A DNA stretch of 64,000 bases from Planctomycetota bacterium. Lineage in GTDB: Bacteria; Planctomycetota; Phycisphaerae; Phycisphaerales; Phycisphaeraceae. The notes beneath the pieces were generated by a model that saw only the letters and a list, made by a program, of their open reading frames with translations, was not told the origin of the DNA and did no database searches. How positions within the stretch are numbered: the first letter of the stretch is position 1; each line of letters opens with the position of its first letter. The translations under genes and the position numbers were made by a program. This document shows, piece after piece, positions 25,716-34,740 of the stretch. The stretch covers positions 1 through 64,000 of the forward strand of contig JAJRRC010000063.1 in assembly GCA_024279865.1 (NCBI GenBank), in the 5' to 3' direction.

Positions 25716-26609
25716 TTATTTGAAAGCTTCAGGCGCTCGCCGAGCGGGTGTCACATTGATGGGCGCACGCTTTGGAGCAAAGCCAGGCACACTGCTGTGG
25801 GATTTTCCAGAGGCGGCAGGCGCGTTCTTCAGAAAATCAGGCTTCTGATAGGTGGAAGGATGAATGTAAATTTCCACACGACGGTTTGCAGAGTTGCCAC
25901 GTCGGCTATTGGGAGCCACGGGGCGAAATTCGCCATGTCCGGAAACAACCAAGCGATCTGAAGAGATGCCAGCCTTGGCAAGGATGTCTTTGACCGCAAT
26001 CGCGCGGTGCAGGGAGAGATGCCAGTTGGTAGGATGCTTGGCACGGGTGGCGGCTTTGCCGATGCGTACGTTGTCGGTGTGGCCGACCACACGCAGTTCA
26101 AATTTCTGAGCGATGGGTTTTCGCATCAGAGTCGCCAATTGCAAAAGTCCTTTGCGGGCTTGTGGATTGATTTTCACACTGCCACTGCCGAAGGTCAGGT
26201 CACTGGCAAACTTGAGCATGCCTCGATTTTTATCGTACTGCATCAATTGCTGATTGGAGTCAGCCAGTTCGACCAGTTCATTGTTCAGCTCAGCAGGCAA
26301 CACGGTGGTCATGCTCGCTTGGATCAAAGCGCGTTTGGCTTGGGCCAAGGCTGCGTTGAGGCGATCACGTTCGGCCATGGCTGCTTCGAGTCGTCCGAGC
26401 AGGACGGGGTCTTGCTGAGGGGGAGCCGATTCAATGAGTCGGATCCGTGCATTGGCTTCAGCAAGCTGGGCCTTGAGATCAATGATCTGTTCCTGGCTGC
26501 GTCGATACAAGACCTGTAAATTGTCGGCCTGTCTCTGAGAGACACAACCCACGCTCATCAGCATCACAACAGCCATCAGTACCACAAAAATGCGTCGAAA
26601 ATTGAACAC
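25716..26609 (-). CDS. OmpA/Pal-domain lipoprotein with coiled coil
   Basis: About 297 residues from a GTG at 26609, chosen because AAAGGTG lies six bases before it; a TTG at 26624 is the next option. A lipoprotein signal ends in LMSVGC (Cys22). Residues about 30-105 form a coiled coil rich in Gln/Ala/Glu, and the OmpA peptidoglycan-binding domain spans about 125-260, with VVGHTDNVRIG and NSRRGNSANRRVEIYI. The tail is Pro/Ala rich. It likely ties the outer membrane or another envelope layer to peptidoglycan, in keeping with the presence of murA. MotB-like roles are less likely since no transmembrane motor segment is present. Confidence 0.85.
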   Translation of the reverse strand: MFNFRRIFVVLMAVVMLMSVGCVSQRQADNLQVLYRRSQEQIIDLKAQLAEANARIRLIESAPPQQDPVLLGRLEAAMAERDRLNAALAQAKRALIQASMTTVLPAELNNELVELADSNQQLMQYDKNRGMLKFASDLTFGSGSVKINPQARKGLLQLATLMRKPIAQKFELRVVGHTDNVRIGKAATRAKHPTNWHLSLHRAIAVKDILAKAGISSDRLVVSGHGEFRPVAPNSRRGNSANRRVEIYIHPSTYQKPDFLKNAPAASGKSHSSVPGFAPKRAPINVTPARRAPEAFK

Positions 26610-26842
26610 GGCAACACCTTTCAAGCAAGCTTATTCACGGTTAAACAAATAATTTTTCATTAGCCAGCCTATCAAAGTACCGTTTATACTTGAAAAATCA
26701 ACTTAATAACCATATAGCCTGACATCACCAGACTGTTTTTTGCGGTTTTAACGGGTTTTGCCGCTTCAAGGCAAATTTTTATCTGTACTGAGCCCTTAAA
26801 GCATGACCAAGACCTCCCAATCAGACACTCAACATCGCGTTT

Positions 26843-27310
26843 TTATTTTAATTGGGTTCGAGCAAGCCAAAGATCGTGTTTGTTGCAATAAGACAAAACA
26901 TATAAATCTTGGGACTGGCCCTGAGGCAACTTCATTTCATGGTTCGAAATAGGCTTGTCGTCCCAATGAAACGTTTCGCCACCGAGCACTTGGCCATCAG
27001 CGGTGACCACCGTGTGGCGAACAATGTAGTGGCGTTCACTCATGCCATGCTTGGTTTCAATTTCCAGAGAAATTTTATTGTCATGACGCACCGCTTTGAT
27101 TTGAGGCACATGGCTGCCTGCTTTGCCCTTCCATTTGCCAGAGCGTTCTTCGGTATAGATCAAGTTGTCAGGCAACTGGCCAATGGCATCCGCATGTTTT
27201 TCCACATCCGCATAAACCGTCTGGGAACCGGTCTGTGCAAATAAGTTGGCAAGCAGAGCGCCCGTTGAGCCAGCAGAAACCATTTTGAGAAATTCACGTC
27301 GTTCTTGCAT
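26843..27310 (-). CDS. Tat-exported superoxide reductase-like (neelaredoxin/desulfoferrodoxin centre II) protein
   Basis: A 155-residue protein with a twin-arginine signal (ERREFLKMVSAGSTG, residues 3-17) and a domain that keeps the ligands of the SOR iron site: H67 in SHVP, H88 and H94 (spaced six apart as in SOR), C142 and H145 in SYCNKHDLW. In SOR this Fe(His)4(Cys) centre reduces superoxide to peroxide without making oxygen. The Glu that usually precedes the first His (E-K-H) is replaced by Gly-Ser here, so the kinetics may differ. It lacks the rubredoxin-like N-terminal domain. Electrons might come from a periplasmic donor. The family was inferred from motif spacing. Confidence 0.72.
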   Translation of the reverse strand: MQERREFLKMVSAGSTGALLANLFAQTGSQTVYADVEKHADAIGQLPDNLIYTEERSGKWKGKAGSHVPQIKAVRHDNKISLEIETKHGMSERHYIVRHTVVTADGQVLGGETFHWDDKPISNHEMKLPQGQSQDLYVLSYCNKHDLWLARTQLK

Positions 27311-27693
27311 GAGTTGATCCTTTTCATTGAAACCTGGCAGTCAAAGCAAATCGTCTGCGTGACATTATACCAATAAACGCAATATCCACCGACATGCGAG
27401 AACCGTTTTAGAGCGTGATGAATTCATCTATCGCGTTTAAAAGAATCCGAATCTTCGGCCCCCGGGGGACCTCAGAATTCGGTTTTGTCAAAATACAGAA
27501 AACGAAACAGGTGGTTTTGTGACACCCTAATACGCATTGTGTATAAGCAGTTTGCATTGCTTTTTGAGACCGCGTTTTTTTCGAAAATCTCTAATACTGC
27601 AACCGCTGGATTGTCTGAATACTTTTGAGCATCAAAAACCTTCCCTCTCAATTTGAGTGGATTTGTACACAGGCAGCTTCAACAAAATCCTTG
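27311..27693. other. Intergenic region of about 380 bases containing a repeat fragment
   Basis: Lies between the SOR-like gene and the end of the cytochrome b operon. 27407-27490 is a repeat fragment. The remainder is A/T rich with no gene, tRNA or convincing terminator. Confidence 0.45.
27407..27490 (+). repeat. Degenerate repeat fragment with a CCCCCGGGGG insertion
   Basis: Reads TTTTAGAGCGTG, then ATCTATCGCGTTTAAAAG, AATCCGAATCTTCGG and ACCTCAGAATTCGG. It matches 8115-8190 except that CCCCCGGGGG (27459-27468) sits where the other copy has only a few bases. This is a direct example of a C/G tract interrupting another repeat. Confidence 0.55.
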
Positions 27694-28881
27694 TTACAGG
27701 TTCATATTGAATTCAGGCAGGTAGATGAAGTATTTCAGCGTGAACAGCCAACGCAATACCATCTTCAAAGGCATCATGGCCATGATCGCCAGATGGAAGG
27801 CCAGAATCAGGAAGCGGATCGTTCCCATTTGGCCAAAGAGCTTGCGGGCGAAGCCGGAGACTTTGCCGATGCCTGGGATATTGTCCACCATCAAAGGCCA
27901 CCAAGGAACCGTCAGAAACGCCAGGACCCACGCACCGGACAGGACAATGCCAATGCCTTCACGGACAAACGGATTGGTAGGCAATTCCGATTTGAACAGG
28001 TACAGCCAGAAATAATCGCTGAGGTTAATGTTCGTCAGTGGCACTTGGATCAGTGCGTCCCAATATTCATAAGGACCAAAGAAGTTCCAGTTCGGACCGC
28101 GAAGGAACGTGCCAAACACGATCAACACGACCCAGAGAATAATGAAGCCAAACAACCAGGTGGTAATGGCAAAGGGACGTTCTTTGAATGTGTAGTAACC
28201 ATTGCCCTTGGGATTGGTATCGATATAAGGCATGGCAATGAGTCCTGAGACAATCATGCCTGGCAAAATCACACCGGCCATCCAAGGATCAAAATAGACG
28301 AGCATTTCCTGGAGGCCGAGGAAGTACCAAGGCGCTTTCGAAGGGTTTGGAGGGCCCGCAGGGTTGGCAGGCGCTTCAAGCGGAGCAGGCAAGCCCACCG
28401 ACCAAAACAGCAATGCAGCCGAGGCCAGCACCAGGCAGATCAGTTCAATGTAAACCAGGTCAGGCCAAACCAGGACTTTGTCATCACGGTCTGAATAGGG
28501 AATGGGTTTTCCCTCTTCGATGGCCTTGTCGTTGGTGGCTGCTTCACGAAATGCGGTCCACAGACAGATGCCCACGCCAAAAAGCATGATTGTAATGGGA
28601 ACATTGTCCGCTTTGGTCAGGATCAATGAGTAGTTTGAATCAATGGCCATGGAGCCAAAGTAAATTGCCGAAAAGCCCACCAGAATTAGGCCCGCGGGAA
28701 TCGGCCGCGACCATTTTCGGTAGAACACCAGCATCAGCACAAAGAGAATCGTAAACAGCGGCAAGCTGTACTGGGGCTGACTCCAGAAGTTCACGACATC
28801 CTTGAAAGAATCGATGGCGGGACTGGAAAACAACGGTTTCCCCGGTGCGCCACTGGCGAGCATGATTAAACTATCGATCAT
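27694..28881 (-). CDS. Cytochrome b C-terminal subunit (subunit IV-like) of the bc complex
   Basis: A 395-residue membrane protein completing the quinol oxidation site together with the b6-type subunit. Residues about 135-300 correspond to b6f subunit IV/cytochrome b C-terminus; the Qo motif PEWY appears as APWYFLGLQE (183-192), so the conserved Glu is replaced. It is far longer than subunit IV (about 160) because of about 130 extra N-terminal residues with three membrane segments and a C-terminal extension with two more. It is last in an operon with HEAT, Rieske and b6 genes. Function is safe by context; the altered Qo motif is unusual. Confidence 0.85.
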   Translation of the reverse strand: MIDSLIMLASGAPGKPLFSSPAIDSFKDVVNFWSQPQYSLPLFTILFVLMLVFYRKWSRPIPAGLILVGFSAIYFGSMAIDSNYSLILTKADNVPITIMLFGVGICLWTAFREAATNDKAIEEGKPIPYSDRDDKVLVWPDLVYIELICLVLASAALLFWSVGLPAPLEAPANPAGPPNPSKAPWYFLGLQEMLVYFDPWMAGVILPGMIVSGLIAMPYIDTNPKGNGYYTFKERPFAITTWLFGFIILWVVLIVFGTFLRGPNWNFFGPYEYWDALIQVPLTNINLSDYFWLYLFKSELPTNPFVREGIGIVLSGAWVLAFLTVPWWPLMVDNIPGIGKVSGFARKLFGQMGTIRFLILAFHLAIMAMMPLKMVLRWLFTLKYFIYLPEFNMNL

Positions 28882-28911
28882 CGTTTACCTTTGTTATTAG
28901 TTATCACTTCT

Positions 28912-29694
28912 TTACATCGGCCCACTGATGCCACCATCTTTGCGAATACGCCAGAAGTGGATGGCAATGAGAATCGCCGTCACCACAGGCAACGCAATAC
29001 AGTGCAAGACATAAAATCGCATCAATGCGTTTTCGCCCACGCTGGTTCCCGCCAAAAGCAGGTACGCAGCATCGGATCGAACGGTGACCAACGCCACGCC
29101 GCCGGGCAGTTGAGGCAGGTCCGACAGCGGTCCTTGCATCCCCAGAAACGGCGTTGCTTTACCCATGTTCGAGCCGACGGTGATCGCCCAGATGGCCAAC
29201 TGATCCCAAGGCAACAGATAGCCTGTAAACGATAGAAGCATCGTCAAAACCAGCAAAATAACGCCCACACCCCAGTTGAATTCACGCGGCGGCTTGTATG
29301 AACCAGAAAGAAACACACGCATCATGTGCAGCCAGATTGAAATAATCATGGCATGAGCACCCCAGCGGTGAATCTCCCGCAGCAGTCCCAGTGTGACATG
29401 CGCTCGCAAGCCCACAATGTCTGAATAGGCATACTCAGGAACCGGACGATAGTAGAACATCAGCAGCACGCCACTGATTGCTTCAGCGAGGAACAGGAAG
29501 AAGGTCAACCCACCCATACACCAGGTAAAAGACAGGCGGATGCCGCTCTTGCGGATGGCCACCGGGTGTAAATGCAGAAAGACATTGCTCATAATCGCCA
29601 TGACGCGCGTGCGACGATCTCGCGGCACACCATGACGAAAAACGGAATTCCATATCTGCGTGGAAGTAATATAGGCAATAATGGCTTGAATCAT
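28912..29694 (-). CDS. Cytochrome b6-type subunit of the bc complex
   Basis: A 260-residue di-heme membrane protein. Heme ligands are H109 (REIHRWGAH) and H123 (IWLHMMRVF), 14 apart, and H231 (YVLHCIAL) and H246 (AIHFWRIRK), 15 apart; the 15 spacing and the ending RKDGGISGPM are b6-like rather than mitochondrial. LLPWDQLAIWA (160-170) contributes to the Qo site. The split into a short b6 and a separate C-terminal subunit agrees with b6f or menaquinol:cytochrome c reductases. It lies 53 bases after the Rieske gene and 30 before the C-terminal subunit. Confidence 0.93.
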   Translation of the reverse strand: MIQAIIAYITSTQIWNSVFRHGVPRDRRTRVMAIMSNVFLHLHPVAIRKSGIRLSFTWCMGGLTFFLFLAEAISGVLLMFYYRPVPEYAYSDIVGLRAHVTLGLLREIHRWGAHAMIISIWLHMMRVFLSGSYKPPREFNWGVGVILLVLTMLLSFTGYLLPWDQLAIWAITVGSNMGKATPFLGMQGPLSDLPQLPGGVALVTVRSDAAYLLLAGTSVGENALMRFYVLHCIALPVVTAILIAIHFWRIRKDGGISGPM

Positions 29695-29747
29695 AGGACG
29701 TAAATACTAAAGGAGGTTTTCGAAAATCTCAAATAATGAGGTATGAT

Positions 29748-30815
29748 TTACACAGTCAGAAAAGCGCCAGGTTGGTCCCACTGGCCTAATTCTTCACGAA
29801 ACGTCTTGCTTTTGTCGACCACGATCCATTCGCCATCCTTGATGATTTTTAATCGTTCAAGTGGACGCGGAGCGGGGCCTTCAAAGTGGATACCTGACAC
29901 ATAAAAACCAGAGCCATGACAAGGACACTTGAATTTACGGTCATTGTTTAACCAGTTGGGAATACAGCCCAGATGCGTACAAGTGGTGCTGAGGGCAACA
30001 AGTTTGCCTTCTTCAAGGTAAACCAGCCAAACACCTTGGGGCTTGAATTGCTCGTACACGCCTGGCTCAGGAAAATCGCTGAGCTTGCCCGCACGGAAAC
30101 TGCTAGGCGGCTCTTTGGTGACCTTGGGAACCATAAAAGACTGAATCGCAGCCCCCCATGTGCCAAGGGTCGCAATCACAAATGCCCAACCACCCGCAGC
30201 AAACAAAACAAATTGACGACGGGTTACCTTGGATGTTTCAGCTGTGCGGTCTGCAATCGCGTCAATGCGTTCACGCACTCCACTGCGGGGCTTGGTAAAA
30301 CCCGAACCGACCATGGCAGCCTGCTTGGCGTCCGGCGGGGCATTTTCTGGCAACGCAGCAACGATTGCCTCGGCAGGCGCTTTGGCAGGACGTGGGGTGT
30401 TTTGAGAAGGAGCAGGAGCCGGATCAGGCTTGCCGCCACGAGACTCCGCAGTCTGAAGCAAACCAGCCCACTTGGGGTCCGGCGGGCCATCGGGGATCAC
30501 CGTGCCACCTGCTTTTTTAGCACCGCCGCCAGTAGGAACACCCTCGGCAGCCGCTTCTTCTTGACCAGCCCAGGGCTCTGGACCTTCCACATCAACGGTT
30601 TCAAAATGAATCACATCCACCGGGCAACCGTCGGCAGCGTCGATAATGGTCGGCGTTAATGGCTTGGTAAAATCGGGAGATTGAGCCGAGGGGCGAATGA
30701 TGCAACTGTCTTCGAGAACCTCAAATACGGTGGGAGATTCTGTTTCACAGGCATCACAGACGATACAGCCGTCTTCAATCCAAACTTTTGTAATTTCCTG
30801 ATGCGTTTGACCCAT
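29748..30815 (-). CDS. Ferredoxin-Rieske fusion iron-sulfur subunit of the bc complex
   Basis: 355 residues from the ATG at 30815, preceded by AAGGAAACCGCC; a GTG at 30839 is less likely. Residues 10-70 are a single-cluster ferredoxin-like domain with C17, C20, C23 and C64-P. A Pro/Ala/Gly linker (80-180) follows, then a Tat-type anchor (VTRRQFVLFAAGGWAF, R199-R200) and a C-terminal Rieske domain with CTHLGC (279-284) and CPCHGS (297-302); all four [2Fe-2S] ligands and the disulfide Cys pair are present. The Rieske part should be outside the membrane and the ferredoxin inside. It follows the HEAT gene with its start about 20 bases past that stop. Confidence 0.9.
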   Translation of the reverse strand: MGQTHQEITKVWIEDGCIVCDACETESPTVFEVLEDSCIIRPSAQSPDFTKPLTPTIIDAADGCPVDVIHFETVDVEGPEPWAGQEEAAAEGVPTGGGAKKAGGTVIPDGPPDPKWAGLLQTAESRGGKPDPAPAPSQNTPRPAKAPAEAIVAALPENAPPDAKQAAMVGSGFTKPRSGVRERIDAIADRTAETSKVTRRQFVLFAAGGWAFVIATLGTWGAAIQSFMVPKVTKEPPSSFRAGKLSDFPEPGVYEQFKPQGVWLVYLEEGKLVALSTTCTHLGCIPNWLNNDRKFKCPCHGSGFYVSGIHFEGPAPRPLERLKIIKDGEWIVVDKSKTFREELGQWDQPGAFLTV

Positions 30816-30835
30816 GGCGGTTTCCTTAACGAACT

Positions 30836-31876
30836 TCACAGCCCTGTCGGAGCGGCTGTGCTTGTATGTTGGCGAATCAATTGCGTTGCAGCTTTTCGGA
30901 TCACCCGATTGGAATCCTTTTCAGCCAACAACTTTATTTTAGCCCAAACCCGCTCATCCTGCATATCGACCGATGCAGTGAGAGTTGAGAGAATAATTCG
31001 GTCCTGTCCAGCAGGAGACATCATGCGCTGAGCGGCAGGCCCCTGCTGCGCCATCGGCAACAGAGCTAGGGCTTCACGGTCGAGCAACACTTCAGCCACA
31101 ATCTGGCTTCCCAAGGAGTCATTAAGTCTAGCCAACGCCACGGCCGTATTCCAGCCAAGTTCACGCCAACCTGTACCCGTCCGTCCCAAAGCATCCTGTA
31201 ACGCAGCAATCATGACCGCATCGCCAGATTGAGCCAACTCCCCAATCGCGACCGCAGCCTCCGTTGCGACCAACGGGTCTTCGTCCCCAAGAGCCACAGC
31301 CAATTGAGGCAACGCGACTGCTGCTTCGGTTTTATCAGGCCAACTGAGCAAGCCGCCAATCGCAGCCTGACGCACCGTTTTGTGTTTGGAGCCCAATCCG
31401 ATCAAGATCGGTTCAAAACCACATTCCTGACCCAATTGTCCCAAGGCCAGCAAAAGATACGCTTGAAGCATATCCTCTTCATCGCCCACATAGTGATCTA
31501 AAATTTCAGCCAAAGCTTCACTGACCCGCAAACGCTCTGCGGGGTCTTTCATGTCTGGGATCAAGGTCGCGATGTTGTAAGCTGCTAGGCCTCGGTCTTT
31601 ATACCGTGGGTCTTGCATGTTGAACGCCATGCGTCCTGCGCCGCTGTTTTGGCGCAATTTCATGAGATAAGCGTCGATACTGGTCTGCGCCCCAGCGAGC
31701 ATGCCAAACATAATCGCCATGCCGATGCAAAAGATCACAATGAGGGCTGGGATGACGACCAATTGCGCCATCTGCTTACCGAATTTCGGCGGCGGCGGCA
31801 GGTCCACAGAGCCAGACGACTCGCCGGGCATGGCAAGCCCCTTGGCATCCTCAGAGGGGGGTGTTTGTTCACTCAT
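30836..31876 (-). CDS. HEAT-repeat, membrane-anchored protein of the bc operon
   Basis: A 346-residue protein with an acidic/Pro-rich N-terminus, one membrane segment (about 36-60, LVVIPALIVIFCIGMAIMFG) and about six HEAT-like helical repeats between 90 and 335 (for example LLALGQLGQECG, AAIGGLLSWPDKTEAAV, EAAVAIGELAQSGD). It is first in the HEAT-Rieske-b6-b operon. HEAT proteins are scaffolds, so a role in assembly or stability of the bc complex or a partner oxidase is a fair guess. No catalytic motif was seen. Confidence 0.75.
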   Translation of the reverse strand: MSEQTPPSEDAKGLAMPGESSGSVDLPPPPKFGKQMAQLVVIPALIVIFCIGMAIMFGMLAGAQTSIDAYLMKLRQNSGAGRMAFNMQDPRYKDRGLAAYNIATLIPDMKDPAERLRVSEALAEILDHYVGDEEDMLQAYLLLALGQLGQECGFEPILIGLGSKHKTVRQAAIGGLLSWPDKTEAAVALPQLAVALGDEDPLVATEAAVAIGELAQSGDAVMIAALQDALGRTGTGWRELGWNTAVALARLNDSLGSQIVAEVLLDREALALLPMAQQGPAAQRMMSPAGQDRIILSTLTASVDMQDERVWAKIKLLAEKDSNRVIRKAATQLIRQHTSTAAPTGL

Positions 31877-31989
31877 TGCGCCCTATAGTAGACTTCCCCA
31901 CTCGAATCGCAAACCCCCTGCTACGTTGAATCTGGTAAGCTCTGAAAAAATCGAACGCTCGACCATGCAGCCCTTGAGAAAAAAATATC

Positions 31990-32045
31990 TGTTTCAGATG
32001 ACTTTCTCTTGCTGATAACAGACAACTGATGGCTGACAGCTTGAA
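31990..32045 (-). repeat. Heptamer arm just before the squalene-hopene cyclase start
   Basis: TTCTCTTGCTGATAACAG followed by ACAACTGATGGCTGACAGCTTG, then AAAAAGGACC. Right-arm orientation, as seen also upstream of pyrF and hisA on their strands. The AAAAAGGA at its edge may act as the ribosome-binding site of the cyclase gene. Farther out, the segment CTGTTTCAGATGACT resembles the purine block of the composite repeats in reverse. Confidence 0.55.
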
Positions 32046-32061
32046 AAAGGACCGTTTTCTC

Positions 32062-34029
32062 ATGACATTTCCTGTGGTATCTGAACATCTCAATGCGGCT
32101 GTGACTGCCTTGCTGGACCTCCAACAACCAGACGGCTATTGGTGTGCTGAACTTGAGGGCGATTCAATCCTCGAAAGTGAATACATCCTGCTCAAATGGA
32201 TCATCGATCAGGAAAACGACCCCAGACTCCCCCAAATTGCCAACTACCTCCGCAAACTCCAAACTCAAGATGGGTCCTGGGTCCAATACCCCGGCGGCAA
32301 GATCGACCTCAGCGCCACCGTCAAAGCCTACTTCGCCCTCAAACTCATCGGCGATGACCCACAATCTTCCCACATGGTCAAGGCCAAAGAACAAATCATC
32401 GCCCATGGCGGTGCTGAACTGTGCAACAGCTTTACCAATTTCTACCTCGCTGCCCTAGGTCAAATTGACTACAACGCAGTTCCCTCGATTCCGCCTGAAA
32501 TTATCTTTTTGCCTCGCTGGTTTTATTTTAATCTCAGCAAGGTCAGTGCTTGGTCTAGGACCATGATCACGCCGTTGAGCATTGTGACGACCCACCGTCC
32601 GCTGCGGAAAATTCCAAAGAATCTGGGCATCGACGAACTGTACATCGACCATTCCCGTCGTCACAAGCTCATCCCCACAGGCAATACACATCGCACTTGG
32701 ACCACGTTTTTTTATTCGCTGGACCGTTTACTCAAACTGGTCCATAAGTTGGGCATGACCCCGCTTCGTCGTCGGGCGTTGGATCGCATTGAGCAATGGC
32801 TCTTAGATCACACTGAAGATTCCGATGGCGTGGGCGCGATCTTTCCGCCGATGGTTTATATTCTCATCGCACTGCGAGCCAGAGGGTACGCCGACGACCA
32901 TCCCAAAATTCTCGAAGCCCACAAACATCTCGATGACCTTCTCATTCATGACGACGAAAATCAGGAGATTCGCATTCAGCCTTGCTTTAGTCCGATCTGG
33001 GATACAGGCATTGCAGCGTACGCTTTGACCGAAATTGATTTTAAGCAAGGTCAAGATGCTGCTGACCGATGTGCGAGTTGGCTGCTTCAAAAAGAATGCC
33101 GCAAAGTGGGCGACTGGATGGATAATGTTAAACAGCCCGTTGAGCCAGCGGGCTGGTACTTTGAATACAACAACGCTTTTTACCCCGACGTGGACGACAC
33201 CGCCATGGTCGCCATGGCCCTCAAACGCATCGGCGGCGACGAAGCTCTTGCCGCGGCAGAACGTGGCACGCAATGGGTCTTGGCCATGCAAAATGACGAC
33301 GGCGGATGGGCTGCCTTTGACCGCACCGTCGAACGGCCGATTCTCGAACACATCCCCTTTGCCGACCACAACGCCATTCAAGACCCCTCCTGTCCGGACA
33401 TTGTCGGCCGCACGCTCGAATGCCTAGGACACATGGGCTATCGAGCCGATCACCCTGCCGTGATCCGAGCCATTGAATTCATTCGCTCTCGTCAAGAACC
33501 TCAAGGAAGCTGGTTCGGCCGTTGGGGCGTGAACTATGTCTATGGCACATGGCAAGTCCTCGCTGGCCTGGAAGCAGTGCAATGTGACATGCAGCAAGAC
33601 TGGATCAAAAAATCCGCTCAATGGCTCAAACAAGTCCAACAAGCCGATGGCTCCTTCGGCGAATCCTGTGACACCTACGAAGACATCACTCTCATGGGAA
33701 CAGGCGAACCCACCGCCAGCCAAACCGCATGGGGAACCATGGGCATGATGAGCGTCTTTGGCCCCGATGACCCAGCCGTCAAGCGAGGCATCGCCTGGCT
33801 ATGCGAAAAACAATTAACCGAGGACCACCCCACCAGCGGCGACGCGGCAGGCTCTTGGCACGAACCCCAATTCACAGGCACCGGTTTCCCCAAAGTTTTC
33901 TATCTACGCTACCACCTCTACCGACTCTACTTCCCAGTGATGTGTCTGGGACGATGGATGAGAAAAACCTCAGAAGCAACCTGCAAAAAACCGGTGGTTC
34001 AACCTTCTAACGCAACCAGTGCTTCATGA
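32062..34029 (+). CDS. shc: Squalene-hopene cyclase
   Basis: Cyclises squalene to hopene/hopanol for hopanoid membranes. From the ATG at 32062 the protein has 655 residues. The catalytic D-x-D-D-T-A motif is D376-V-D-D379-TA, and several QW repeats are visible (QQPDGYW near the N-terminus, QDGSWVQYPGG, QNDDGGWAAFD, QEPQGSWFGRWG, QQADGSFGE). I preferred this start to the ATG at 32029, because the first 11 codons of the longer version come from a dispersed repeat. The 3-prime end overlaps hisA (opposite strand) by 31 bases. Single membrane-associated enzyme; no squalene synthase genes nearby. Confidence 0.95.
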   Translation: MTFPVVSEHLNAAVTALLDLQQPDGYWCAELEGDSILESEYILLKWIIDQENDPRLPQIANYLRKLQTQDGSWVQYPGGKIDLSATVKAYFALKLIGDDPQSSHMVKAKEQIIAHGGAELCNSFTNFYLAALGQIDYNAVPSIPPEIIFLPRWFYFNLSKVSAWSRTMITPLSIVTTHRPLRKIPKNLGIDELYIDHSRRHKLIPTGNTHRTWTTFFYSLDRLLKLVHKLGMTPLRRRALDRIEQWLLDHTEDSDGVGAIFPPMVYILIALRARGYADDHPKILEAHKHLDDLLIHDDENQEIRIQPCFSPIWDTGIAAYALTEIDFKQGQDAADRCASWLLQKECRKVGDWMDNVKQPVEPAGWYFEYNNAFYPDVDDTAMVAMALKRIGGDEALAAAERGTQWVLAMQNDDGGWAAFDRTVERPILEHIPFADHNAIQDPSCPDIVGRTLECLGHMGYRADHPAVIRAIEFIRSRQEPQGSWFGRWGVNYVYGTWQVLAGLEAVQCDMQQDWIKKSAQWLKQVQQADGSFGESCDTYEDITLMGTGEPTASQTAWGTMGMMSVFGPDDPAVKRGIAWLCEKQLTEDHPTSGDAAGSWHEPQFTGTGFPKVFYLRYHLYRLYFPVMCLGRWMRKTSEATCKKPVVQPSNATSAS

Positions 34030-34721
34030 ATATCGAAAACTTCTTCGTACAACGCGCGGCCGACGATCGCGCCTTGCAAGGGTAACTTTCGTAAATCTCG
34101 AAGATGCTCCAGCGTCCCCACGCCACCAGAAGCAACGACGGGAACTTTGGTTGCCAAGGCAAGCTCATGGGTCGACTCGGCATTGGGGCCTTGAAGCGTT
34201 CCGTCGGTAGCGATGTCGGTGAAGACGATGGCAGCCAAGGGCCAGTCACTGACCTTCTGAGCAATTTCAAGAGCCGTGGTTTCGGTGGTTTGGAGCCAAC
34301 CGTTCACCGCGAGCTTGCCTTTACGGGCATCGAGTCCAAGTACCACACGATGGTGATAAGCAGGATTGTCCATCAAGCCTTCAAACCATTCCCATTGCTG
34401 TAATGCTGCCGTGCCTAGGATCACCCGTTCGACACCTGCTTCGAGGAGTTGGTCGATGGTTTCGGTGGTGCGAATGCCGCCGCCGACTTCGACCTTGAGC
34501 TTGGTATTTTGGCAAATGGATCGAATCTGCTCCAAATGGATCATTTCGCCACTTTTAGCGCCATCAAGGTCCACCACGTGTAGCCAGGTTGAACCGGCAT
34601 CTTCGAAGACCTTGGCCTGAGCGAGCGGATCTTGGCCATAGGTGGTCTGCTGGTCGTAGTCGCCTTTCATCAGACGAACCACCTGGCCACCACGTAAATC
34701 AATTGCAGGAAACAAATACAT
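33999..34721 (-). CDS. hisA: HisA, phosphoribosylformimino-AICAR-phosphate isomerase
   Basis: Histidine biosynthesis, an Amadori isomerase of the TIM-barrel fold. The 240-residue protein starts MYLFPAIDLRGGQVVRL with the catalytic D8, has VVDLDGAKSG, KVEVGGGIRT, LGLDAR with the second catalytic Asp at 129 and ATDGTLQGPN in the phosphate-binding region. It stands apart from other his genes. Its end overlaps the end of the cyclase gene by 31 bases, and upstream it is flanked by a 156-bp inverted-repeat element with AAAAAGG near the start codon. Confidence 0.96.
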   Translation of the reverse strand: MYLFPAIDLRGGQVVRLMKGDYDQQTTYGQDPLAQAKVFEDAGSTWLHVVDLDGAKSGEMIHLEQIRSICQNTKLKVEVGGGIRTTETIDQLLEAGVERVILGTAALQQWEWFEGLMDNPAYHHRVVLGLDARKGKLAVNGWLQTTETTALEIAQKVSDWPLAAIVFTDIATDGTLQGPNAESTHELALATKVPVVASGGVGTLEHLRDLRKLPLQGAIVGRALYEEVFDIHEALVALEG

Positions 34722-34740
34722 GTCAAAAAGCCTTTTTAAA

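Noticed and set aside
25438-25848. Plus-strand frame of 136 codons in the gap after the OmpA-like gene
   Set aside because: Half of it is antisense to the OmpA gene; the rest has no family-like feature or start signal.
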